DNA of 8,032 bases, taken from positions 1-8,032 of the forward strand of contig JASHXW010000387.1 of NCBI GenBank assembly GCA_030043395.1, in the 5' to 3' direction. The position numbers and the translations under genes were made by a program. Origin of the DNA: Streptosporangiaceae bacterium (lineage in GTDB: Bacteria > Actinomycetota > Actinomycetes > Streptosporangiales > Streptosporangiaceae). Every line of letters starts with the position of its first letter. The first letter of the stretch is position 1. The notes under the pieces were generated by a model. That model saw only the letters and a program-made list of their open reading frames with translations. It did not search any database and was not told where the DNA came from. Shown piece after piece: positions 1 through 8,032 of the stretch.

Positions 1-2595
<2,595 letters not shown>

Positions 2596-2636
2596 CGCCC
2601 CGCGGAGCGTCCGGTCACGAGCACGGTCAGTGAGGG

Positions 2637-2657
2637 CAAACCGGGCCGTCCGGTTTG
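2637..2657 (+). terminator. Terminator-like hairpin after ligA
   Basis: CAAACCGG (2637-2644) and CCGGTTTG (2650-2657) form a perfect eight-bp stem with a GCCGT loop, 41 bases after the ligA stop. No T-tract follows (the next bases are GGCGGG). Stems without a U-tract are common at gene ends in high-GC actinobacteria, so termination is likely but not certain. It could also be a processing or stability element. Confidence 0.5.
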
Positions 2658-2746
2658 GGCGGGACTGGCTGCCGGCTACTCGTGCACGACTGACTACGGA
2701 GCGACATCAGCCCTGTGCCTTGTGACAGCGGCACATGCCACTTCGG

Positions 2747-2767
2747 CAATCGATCTCACAATCGATC
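2747..2767. repeat. Tandem CAATCGATC direct repeat, possible operator
   Basis: The nine-base word CAATCGATC occurs at 2747-2755 and again at 2759-2767, separated by TCA. Each copy contains the palindrome ATCGAT. It sits about 70 bases upstream of the possible -10 of the GGDEF-EAL gene, where an activator or repressor could bind. The 12-base period is not a whole helical turn. I do not recognise a known regulator for this word. Confidence 0.3.
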
Positions 2768-2837
2768 GCATGGTGTGCCTACCAGCCTTGTTCGCATTGA
2801 GTAGCCAGATCGCTACACAAGGTCGCCTAGTAACGGA

Positions 2838-2843
2838 TAGTAT
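2838..2843 (+). promoter_or_regulatory. Possible -10 element for the GGDEF-EAL gene
   Basis: TAGTAT fits the actinobacterial housekeeping -10 consensus TANNNT and lies about 100 bases before the ATG. The best hexamer at -35 distance, TACACA at 2814-2819 (18-base spacer), is a poor match to TTGACA. TTGAGT at 2797-2802 is better but too far away. It would give a leader of roughly 90 bases. Confidence 0.3.
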
Positions 2844-2897
2844 GCGTTTGGCTCCGTCAAGTGTGGTTTCACATGTACGCTGCCCCCAGTGTTCACG

Positions 2898-2916
2898 AAC
2901 CGGAACCCCCCCGGTT
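2898..2916 (+). promoter_or_regulatory. Small hairpin in the putative leader, close to the start codon
   Basis: AACCGG (2898-2903) and CCGGTT (2911-2916) can form a six-bp stem around a loop ending in a run of C. It ends 14 bases before the ribosome binding site GAGGA (2931-2935), which stands four bases before the ATG at 2940. It may affect leader folding, but short G/C stems arise often by chance in such DNA. Confidence 0.3.
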
Positions 2917-2939
2917 AAGCCGGCGGCCGTGAGGACGCT

Positions 2940-5162
2940 ATGAGAAACCAGAACGACGCTCGCGACGTCCGTCCGAGCCCGGGCTCGCCGCTATGGATCT
3001 ACCTGACCGCTGTCTCGCTCGCCGGCGGCGCATTGCTTGTCCTAGCGATCCTGCATCTGCACCGGGATTTCTTGCGCAACATCGTCATGCACCCGCTGTT
3101 CTGGGTGGTGGCGGCCATGATCCTGGCCGGCGAGATCTGGCGGATATCGACGCCAGGCAGGACAGCGCGCTCTGAGTCGCCCGCCATCTCCCGCACCATG
3201 AGCGTGGCGGCGATGCTGTTCTGGGGATTCCCGATAGCGGTTCTGCTCAGGGCGATTGCCATCGCGATCGTCGGCATGACCCAGCATCGCGGGGCGCTTC
3301 GGGTCGCGTTCAATGCGTCTCAGCTCAGCTTGAGCCTGGGCGCAGCCTGGCTCGCCTTCAAGGTCGCCGGCGCGCCGCCCACTGCGGGCAGCCCATGGCT
3401 GGTGCCCGATTGCAAGCACCTCGCCGGGCTGATGCTGGCCTGCGCGGCTTACCTGATCGTGAACTTCACGCTGGTCACCATCGCGATGTCGCTGTACTCG
3501 CGCACGCCTGTCAACGCGCTTGTCCGGGCGAACTTCGGCTACCAGGCTGTCGCGAACGTCGTGCTGTTCGGCACCGCGCCACTGGTCACGATAGCCATGG
3601 ACAAGTCAGCGGTCCTGGTCGCCCTGTTCGTGTTCCCGCTCAGCGCCATCTACTACAGCGCTGCCGTGTCGGTCCAGCGCGAGCACCAGGCGAACCATGA
3701 CGACCTGACCGGGCTGCTGAACCGCAAGCTGCTCGCCAGCCGGTCGAACGAGGCGCTGACCCGGGCGGCGAACAGCGGCAGCAAGGCCGGCTTCTTGCTG
3801 ATCGACCTGGACAGGGCAACCGGGCTGAAGCAGGTCAACGACACCTTGGGGCACGCAGTCGGAGACCAGCTCCTCTATAAAGTGGCGCACCGGCTGGCCA
3901 ACAGCGTGCGGCCAGGTGACGTTGTCGCGCGGCTTGGCGGTGACGAGTTCGCGGTGCTGCTGCCCTCGGTCAAGGACCCGGCGTCAGCCCGCGAGGTGGC
4001 ATCCAGGCTCCGTGCTGCACTTGCCGACCCGATGCGGCTTGAGTCGATGACGTTCCGGGTCGAGGCCAGCATCGGGATCGCGATGTACCCGGACGACGCC
4101 ACTACCTTTGAGCAGCTCATGCAGCGTGCCGACGTCGCCATGTACCAGGCTAAGGAGCGTGGCAGCGGGATCGAGCGCTACGACGCACTCGCAGACCGCA
4201 ACTCGGCGGCCAAGCTGGCGCTCCTGGGCGATCTGAGCGACGCCATCCGCGCCAACCAGATCGAGCTGTACTTCCAGCCCAAGGTCCTGCTTGCCGACCA
4301 GCAGGTGATCGGGATGGAGGCGCTCGCTCGCTGGCCGCACCCGGAGCGCGGCATGCTGGAGGCAGCCGACTTCATCTCCCTGGCCGACCAGTCCCACCTG
4401 GCAAGCGAGCTCACCGAGCAGGTGATCGACAAGGCGCTCGCCCAGGCCGCCCAGTGGTGGGCGGATGGCCTGCAGGTCCAGGTCTGCGTCAATCTCCCCG
4501 CCAGGGACCTGCTGAGCACCGCGCTCGCCGACGTCGTCAGCGAGGCACTTGACCGGCATGGAATGAGCCCCCGGGCACTGCGGCTTGAGGTCGACGAGCA
4601 GGTGATGTCGGGCCGGTACACGCAGGCCGCTGCTGCTGTCCGGGCGCTGGCAACACTGGGCGTCGGGATAAGCCTGGACGACTTCGGTACCGGTTACTCC
4701 TCGCTGGCGCAGCTCACCAGGCTGGGCATCAGCGAAGTGAAGCTCGACCCGGCGCTGGTCAGCGGGCTGCCGGATTGCGCCGACCGGACCGTGACAGTGG
4801 AGTCGCTCGTCCGGCTCGCCCAGTCGCTAGGGATCCGGTCGATCGGCGAGGGAGTGGAAAACGATGCCGCTGCCTCGGCACTGCGGCTCATCGGCTGCGA
4901 CGGAGCGCAAGGCTGGCACTTTGCCCGGCCGCTCAGCGCGGCGCTGGCCACGCAGTGGCTGGCCGAGCACATGCCCCGCGAGCCGGCGGACGTACCCAGT
5001 CATCCCGAACCTCCAGCGGCGGATGCCGACGTGGCCGACCCCGACGCCGAGCTGGCCGGCCCGGACACCGAGCTGACCAGCCCGGACGCTGAGCTGGCCG
5101 GCCCGGAGGCTGAGCAGAGCCACCAGCAGCACAGCGAGCTGGCGGGTGCGGCGGGGCCTTAA
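2940..5162 (+). CDS. Membrane-anchored GGDEF-EAL cyclic di-GMP phosphodiesterase/diguanylate cyclase (RmdB-like)
   Basis: Predicted to make or break down c-di-GMP, which controls development in filamentous actinomycetes. It has 740 residues. About seven hydrophobic segments (roughly 18-40, 50-67, 88-111, 122-143, 160-183, 202-220, 223-245) anchor it and may sense a signal. The GGDEF domain starts at HDDLTGLLNR (253-262). It has the inhibitory I-site RPGD (324-327) and an intact GGDEF (333-337), but the usual DLDRFKxVND loop reads DLDRATGLKQVND (289-301), three residues longer. The EAL domain looks complete: EAL 460-462, N518, E550/E553, DDFGTG 580-585, K601, EGVE 637-640 and Q657. Phosphodiesterase activity is therefore likely and cyclase activity less certain. 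The acidic, Pro/Ala-rich tail after about 685 contains heptapeptide repeats. The ATG has GAGGA four bases before it. As I recall, Streptomyces RmdB (SCO5495) is a membrane GGDEF-EAL protein beside ligA; orthology is inferred. Confidence 0.92.
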   Translation: MRNQNDARDVRPSPGSPLWIYLTAVSLAGGALLVLAILHLHRDFLRNIVMHPLFWVVAAMILAGEIWRISTPGRTARSESPAISRTMSVAAMLFWGFPIAVLLRAIAIAIVGMTQHRGALRVAFNASQLSLSLGAAWLAFKVAGAPPTAGSPWLVPDCKHLAGLMLACAAYLIVNFTLVTIAMSLYSRTPVNALVRANFGYQAVANVVLFGTAPLVTIAMDKSAVLVALFVFPLSAIYYSAAVSVQREHQANHDDLTGLLNRKLLASRSNEALTRAANSGSKAGFLLIDLDRATGLKQVNDTLGHAVGDQLLYKVAHRLANSVRPGDVVARLGGDEFAVLLPSVKDPASAREVASRLRAALADPMRLESMTFRVEASIGIAMYPDDATTFEQLMQRADVAMYQAKERGSGIERYDALADRNSAAKLALLGDLSDAIRANQIELYFQPKVLLADQQVIGMEALARWPHPERGMLEAADFISLADQSHLASELTEQVIDKALAQAAQWWADGLQVQVCVNLPARDLLSTALADVVSEALDRHGMSPRALRLEVDEQVMSGRYTQAAAAVRALATLGVGISLDDFGTGYSSLAQLTRLGISEVKLDPALVSGLPDCADRTVTVESLVRLAQSLGIRSIGEGVENDAAASALRLIGCDGAQGWHFARPLSAALATQWLAEHMPREPADVPSHPEPPAADADVADPDAELAGPDTELTSPDAELAGPEAEQSHQQHSELAGAAGP
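5040..5123 (+). repeat. Four tandem 21-bp units encoding PDAELAG-type heptapeptides
   Basis: At the 3' end of the GGDEF-EAL gene, units at 5040-5060, 5061-5081, 5082-5102 and 5103-5123 encode PDAELAG, PDTELTS, PDAELAG and a degenerate PEAEQSH (residues 701-728). The units are similar in DNA as well as protein, pointing to duplication in place. The encoded tail is acidic and probably disordered. Copy number may vary between strains. Confidence 0.75.
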
Positions 5163-5169
5163 TGGGTTC

Positions 5170-5189
5170 GGCCGGCCTGCAGGCCGGCC
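5170..5189. terminator. Perfect 20-bp palindrome between the GGDEF-EAL gene and gatC
   Basis: GGCCGGCC, TGCA, GGCCGGCC: a perfect palindrome that as RNA folds into an eight-bp G/C stem with a four-base loop. It starts eight bases after the TAA of the upstream gene, a good place for a terminator, although no T-tract follows. It ends two bases before the proposed gatC -10 hexamer and so occupies its spacer and -35 region. It could therefore also be a protein-binding operator. The sequence cannot separate these roles. Confidence 0.5.
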
Positions 5190-5191
5190 TC

Positions 5192-5197
5192 TAGGAT
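5192..5197 (+). promoter_or_regulatory. -10 element of a probably leaderless gatCAB promoter
   Basis: TAGGAT fits TANNNT, and six bases separate it from the GTG at 5204. This is the spacing of leaderless actinobacterial genes, where transcription starts at the first base of the start codon. No good -35 is seen, because the region is taken by the palindrome. The same stretch contains AGGA (5193-5196) seven bases before GTG, so a conventional weak ribosome binding site on a longer transcript is the alternative. Confidence 0.5.
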
Positions 5198-5203
5198 GGC
5201 CAG

Positions 5204-5497
5204 GTGTCCATTACCCGTGATGAAGTAGCCCACCTTGCCAGGCTCTCCCGGCTCGCGCTGACGGACGAGGAACTCGACCAGTTCGCCGGGCAGCTCGACG
5301 TGATCATCGCCGCCGTGGCAAGGGTGCAGGAAGTCGCGGCCGCCGGCATCCCGCCGACCACCCACGCCGCGGAGCTGATCAACGTATTCCGAGAGGACTT
5401 CATCGTGCCGCCGCTCGGCGCCGACCTGGCGCTTGCTCAGGCTCCGGCCGCCGAGCTAGGCAGGTTCCGGGTTCCGCGCATCCTGGCGGAGGACTGA
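5204..5497 (+). CDS. gatC: Asp-tRNA(Asn)/Glu-tRNA(Gln) amidotransferase subunit C
   Basis: A 97-residue protein of normal GatC length. GatC is the small subunit that wraps around GatA and GatB and stabilises the cytoplasmic GatCAB complex. Family features are the N-terminal helix [23 protein letters not shown], then [18 protein letters not shown] (residues about 27-44), and the C-terminal [11 protein letters not shown], matching the conserved end that contacts the other subunits. The GTG start gives the usual actinobacterial N-terminus. A -10 hexamer six bases upstream suggests leaderless expression. The stop is two bases before the gatA start, so gatC leads the operon. Confidence 0.95.
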   Translation: MSITRDEVAHLARLSRLALTDEELDQFAGQLDVIIAAVARVQEVAAAGIPPTTHAAELINVFREDFIVPPLGADLALAQAPAAELGRFRVPRILAED

Positions 5498-5499
5498 CC

Positions 5500-7038
5500 A
5501 TGGCTGGCAACGACGACCTGGTCACCCTGACCGCGGCGCAGATGGCCGAGGCGGTCTCGGCTGGCGAGGTCTCCGCTGCCGAGCTGGCGCAGGCGCACCT
5601 GGACCGGATCAGCGAGACCGACGTGCACGTGCACGCGTTCCTGCATGTCGCCGAGGAGTCGGCGATGGCGGCGGCCCAGGCGGTCGACGCGCGGCGTGCC
5701 GCGGGCCAGCCGCTCGGCCCGCTGGCTGGCGTCCCGCTGGCATTGAAAGACGTCTTCACCACGGCAGACATGCCGACGACGTGCGGCTCGAAGATTCTCG
5801 CTGGCTGGCAGCCGCCGTACGACGCGACTGTGACGGCCCGGCTGCGCAATGCCGGAGTGGTCATACTCGGCAAGACCAACATGGACGAGTTCGCGATGGG
5901 CTCGTCGACGGAGAACTCGGCGTTCGGCCCGTCCCGTAACCCGTGGGACCTGACCCGGGTGCCAGGGGGCTCCTCGGGGGGCTCTTCCGCCGCAGTCGCC
6001 GCTTATCAGGCGCCGCTCGGCATCGGCACCGACACCGGCGGATCCATCCGCCAGCCGGGCGCGGTCTGTGGCCTGGTCGGCGTCAAGCCGACTTACGGCG
6101 GCTCGTCGAGGTACGGCGTTGTCGCATTCGCCTCTTCGCTCGACACGCCCGGGCCGCTGGCCAGGACCGTGCTGGACGCGGCGCTGCTGCACGAGGCGAT
6201 CTCGGGACATGACCCGCTCGACTCCACTTCGCTGGATGCGCCGGTGCCTCCGGTCGTCGCCGCGGCCAGAACCGCTGACGTGGCGGGCCTGCGCATCGGG
6301 GTGGTGGCCGAGCTCTCAGGCGAGGGCTACGCCAGCGGCGTGCTCGCGAGGTTCAACGAGGCTGTGGAGCTATTGGAATCGCTGGGCGCCAAGGTCGTCG
6401 AGCTTTCCTGCCCGCACTTCACGTACGCCTTGCCGGCCTACTACCTGATCGCGCCGAGCGAGTGCTCGTCCAACCTGGCCAGGTTCGATGCGATGCGCTA
6501 CGGCCTGCGGGTCGGCGATGACGGGAGCGCAAGCGCCGAGGAGGTCATGAGCCAGACCAGGGCGGCCGGCTTCGGCGCCGAGGTCAAGCGCCGGATCATG
6601 CTCGGGACATACGCCCTGTCCAGCGGCTACTACGACGCCTACTACGGCAAGGCGCAGCAGGTGCGCACCCTGATCGCGCGGGACTTCGCCGCGGCGTTCG
6701 ACCAAGTGGACGTCCTGGTGTCGCCGACTACGCCGACGACGGCTTTCGCCATCGGTGAGCGGGTCGACGACCCGATGGCAATGTACCTGGCCGACCTGTG
6801 CACGATCCCGAGCAACCTCGCTGGCAACGCGGCGTTGTCGGTCCCGTGCGGCCTGGCACCGGAGGACGGGCTGCCTGTCGGCCTGCAGATCATGGCTCCG
6901 GTACTGGCCGACGACCGGATGTACCGGGTCGGCGCCGCAGTCGAGGCCGCACTCGACCAGCGGCGCGGCTTTCCGCTGCTCGCGCAGGCCAGGGGCCTGG
7001 CCGAGGCGGCGGACTCGGCCGAGGAGGCAGGACGATGA
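5500..7038 (+). CDS. gatA: Asp-tRNA(Asn)/Glu-tRNA(Gln) amidotransferase subunit A (glutaminase)
   Basis: The 512-residue catalytic amidase subunit hydrolyses glutamine and sends the ammonia through a channel to GatB, where the activated Glu or Asp on the tRNA is amidated. It belongs to the amidase-signature family, and its Ser-cisSer-Lys triad can be placed: K83 in [10 protein letters not shown]158 in PGGSSGGSS and the nucleophile S182 in [10 protein letters not shown]. The spacings of 75 and 24 residues equal those of S. aureus GatA (K79, S154, S178). Other hallmarks are [20 protein letters not shown] and, near the end, [24 protein letters not shown] at 5488-5493, inside the end of gatC, is six bases before the ATG. 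The TGA overlaps the gatB start as ATGA, suggesting translational coupling. Nothing is missing or interrupted. Confidence 0.97.
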   Translation: MAGNDDLVTLTAAQMAEAVSAGEVSAAELAQAHLDRISETDVHVHAFLHVAEESAMAAAQAVDARRAAGQPLGPLAGVPLALKDVFTTADMPTTCGSKILAGWQPPYDATVTARLRNAGVVILGKTNMDEFAMGSSTENSAFGPSRNPWDLTRVPGGSSGGSSAAVAAYQAPLGIGTDTGGSIRQPGAVCGLVGVKPTYGGSSRYGVVAFASSLDTPGPLARTVLDAALLHEAISGHDPLDSTSLDAPVPPVVAAARTADVAGLRIGVVAELSGEGYASGVLARFNEAVELLESLGAKVVELSCPHFTYALPAYYLIAPSECSSNLARFDAMRYGLRVGDDGSASAEEVMSQTRAAGFGAEVKRRIMLGTYALSSGYYDAYYGKAQQVRTLIARDFAAAFDQVDVLVSPTTPTTAFAIGERVDDPMAMYLADLCTIPSNLAGNAALSVPCGLAPEDGLPVGLQIMAPVLADDRMYRVGAAVEAALDQRRGFPLLAQARGLAEAADSAEEAGR

Positions 7039-8032
7039 CCGCGGACACCGTGCACGAGGCGCAGGGCACGCCGGTGCCGTTCGACGAGGCCGTCACTAGG
7101 TATGACCCGGTCATCGGGCTCGAGACGCACGTCGAGCTCGGCACTATGGCCAAGATGTTCTGCGGCTGCCCCACCGTCTTCGGGGCGGAGCCGAACTCGG
7201 CGGTGTGCCCGGTCTGCCTGGGACTGCCCGGCTCGCTGCCGGTGATCAACAGGGCTGCCATCGAGTACACGATCCGGATTGGCCTCGCGCTGAACTGCAC
7301 GATTGCGACCTGGTGCCGGTTCGCCCGCAAGAATTACTTCTATCCGGATATGCCAAAGAACTTCCAGATCTCCCAGTACGACGAGCCGCTGTGCGTCGAC
7401 GGCTGGCTGGACGTGGAGGTCGCCGGGCAGACGGTGCGGGTGGGCATCGAGCGGGTGCACCTGGAGGAGGACACCGGGAAGTCGCTGCACGTCGGCGGTG
7501 CGACCGGGCGGATTCACGGCGCCGATTACTCGCTGGTCGACTACAACCGGGCGGGCATTCCGCTGGTCGAGGTCGTCACCAAGCCGATTCCGGGCACCGG
7601 GGCCCTCGCCCCGGTCGTGGCCAGGACATACGTCACCGAGCTGCGCGACCTGATGCGCGCGCTCGGCGTCTCGGACGTGCGGATGGAGCAGGGCTCGCTG
7701 CGGTGCGACGTGAACACCTCGATCGCCCCGGCCGGCTCCGCGCAGTGGGGCACGCGCACCGAGACAAAGAACGTCAACTCGCTGCGGTCGGTCGAGCGCG
7801 CGGTCCGCTCGGAGATCGAGCGGCAGGCCGGCGTCCTCGACGCGGGCGGCCGGGTGATGCAGGAAACCAGGCACTTCAGCGAGGAGACTGGCAGGACCAC
7901 CTCGGGGCGGAGCAAGGAAGAGGCACAGGACTACCGGTACTTCCCCGAGCCTGACCTGGTTCCTGTCGCTCCGCCCGTGCCGTGGGTCGAGCAGATCAAG
8001 GCCGACCTGCCTGAACTGCCAGCCGCACGGCG
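7035..8032 (+). CDS. gatB: Asp-tRNA(Asn)/Glu-tRNA(Gln) amidotransferase subunit B, cut by window edge
   Basis: The first 332 codons are open to the right edge; whole GatB is about 480-500 residues, so the helical and YqeY-like tail domains lie outside. GatB phosphorylates the carboxylate of Glu-tRNA(Gln) or Asp-tRNA(Asn) with ATP and transfers the ammonia supplied by GatA. Visible cradle-domain hallmarks are [10 protein letters not shown] (26-35), [27 protein letters not shown] of the metal/ATP site, [37 protein letters not shown] and the [10 protein letters not shown] signature. Cys 43, 45, 58 and 61 form a CxC...CxxC set likely to bind zinc, as in some GatB proteins. The ATG overlaps the gatA TGA, with GGAGG at 7023-7027 seven bases upstream. 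Confidence 0.96.
   Translation, partial: MTADTVHEAQGTPVPFDEAVTRYDPVIGLETHVELGTMAKMFCGCPTVFGAEPNSAVCPVCLGLPGSLPVINRAAIEYTIRIGLALNCTIATWCRFARKNYFYPDMPKNFQISQYDEPLCVDGWLDVEVAGQTVRVGIERVHLEEDTGKSLHVGGATGRIHGADYSLVDYNRAGIPLVEVVTKPIPGTGALAPVVARTYVTELRDLMRALGVSDVRMEQGSLRCDVNTSIAPAGSAQWGTRTETKNVNSLRSVERAVRSEIERQAGVLDAGGRVMQETRHFSEETGRTTSGRSKEEAQDYRYFPEPDLVPVAPPVPWVEQIKADLPELPAAR

Larger units (their letters stand above)
2596..2939. other. 344-base non-coding gap between ligA and the c-di-GMP gene
   Basis: No convincing gene lies here. The half nearer the downstream gene is visibly less GC-rich than its neighbours, as expected for a promoter region. It contains a terminator-like hairpin (2637-2657), an imperfect TGTGCC/GGCACA inverted repeat with a ten-base spacer (2714-2735), two tandem CAATCGATC copies (2747-2767), a possible -10 element (2838-2843) and a six-bp stem close to the next start (2898-2916). 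I saw no tRNA or other recognisable RNA in it. Confidence 0.7.

Noticed and set aside
2613..2690. Resemblance to the c-di-GMP-I (GEMM) riboswitch: AGGGCAAACC followed by a hairpin, GGGAC and GCTGCCGGCTA, upstream of a c-di-GMP gene
   Set aside because: The AAACC is paired inside the perfect CAAACCGG/CCGGTTTG stem instead of being free, the loop is not a GNRA tetraloop, the GCAAA after GGGAC is missing, and the distal GGUAGGUAGCGGGG part is absent. It lies right after ligA, about 250 bases from the GGDEF-EAL start. A covariance-model search with the GEMM family would settle it.
2881..2897. Possible BldD box (nTnACnCWGnGTnAn) at CCCAGTGTT upstream of the GGDEF-EAL gene
   Set aside because: Only one half fits; the left half lacks the T and A of the consensus and the final A is C. 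BldD is known to control c-di-GMP genes in Streptomyces, so this was checked, but the match is too poor to report.
2722..2943. Possible 73-residue gene (GTG start) whose TGA overlaps the ATG of the GGDEF-EAL gene as ATGA
   Set aside because: There is no ribosome binding site before the GTG, third codon positions lack the strong G/C bias of the real genes, the peptide resembles no known family, and the frame lies in a promoter-like low-GC stretch. The overlap appears to be chance.
6642..7874. Long open frame of 410 codons on the minus strand, antisense to gatA and gatB
   Set aside because: Long antisense frames are expected in G/C-biased DNA. The peptide is Arg/Ala/Pro-rich low complexity and the + strand encodes well-conserved GatA and GatB here.

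Overview
The window is chromosomal DNA from a high-GC Gram-positive bacterium of the Actinomycetota. Four things support this: strongly G/C-biased third codon positions, GTG starts, four-base stop/start overlaps, and protein sequences close to actinobacterial forms of LigA and GatCAB. It looks like a conserved housekeeping neighbourhood. Genus cannot be fixed by reading. A Streptomyces-like or Streptosporangium-like filamentous actinomycete is plausible, because a membrane GGDEF-EAL gene next to ligA is, as I recall, the Streptomyces arrangement (rmdB). Mycobacteria have an ACT-domain gene between ligA and gatC instead.

Layout, all genes on the + strand. (1) Positions 1-436: the C-terminal part of a MetE-like (cobalamin-independent methionine synthase fold) protein, cut by the left edge. 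(2) 433-2595: ligA, NAD+-dependent DNA ligase, sharing four bases with the gene before it. (3) 2596-2939: a 344-base gap of visibly lower GC. It holds a terminator-like hairpin after ligA, a tandem CAATCGATC repeat, a possible -10 element and a small hairpin just before the next gene. (4) 2940-5162: a 740-residue membrane-anchored GGDEF-EAL protein of cyclic di-GMP metabolism. Its phosphodiesterase site is complete. Its cyclase domain has an intact GGDEF and I-site but a three-residue insertion in the metal/nucleotide loop. It ends in a short acidic heptapeptide repeat. (5) 5163-5203: a 41-base gap with a perfect 20-bp palindrome and a -10 hexamer placed for a leaderless transcript. (6) 5204-8032: gatC, gatA and gatB (the last cut by the right edge), the subunits of the tRNA-dependent amidotransferase.

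Functionally there are three units. The MetE-like/ligA pair appears translationally coupled. The c-di-GMP gene is a single cistron between two hairpins. The gatCAB operon has a 2-base gap (C/A) and an ATGA overlap (A/B), which suits equimolar synthesis of the complex that turns Glu-tRNA(Gln), and usually Asp-tRNA(Asn), into the correct amide.

I do not see a new biological system, mobile element, CRISPR array or RNA gene. The points most worth a second look are the altered GGDEF loop, the heptapeptide-repeat tail, and the palindrome in the gatC promoter region.
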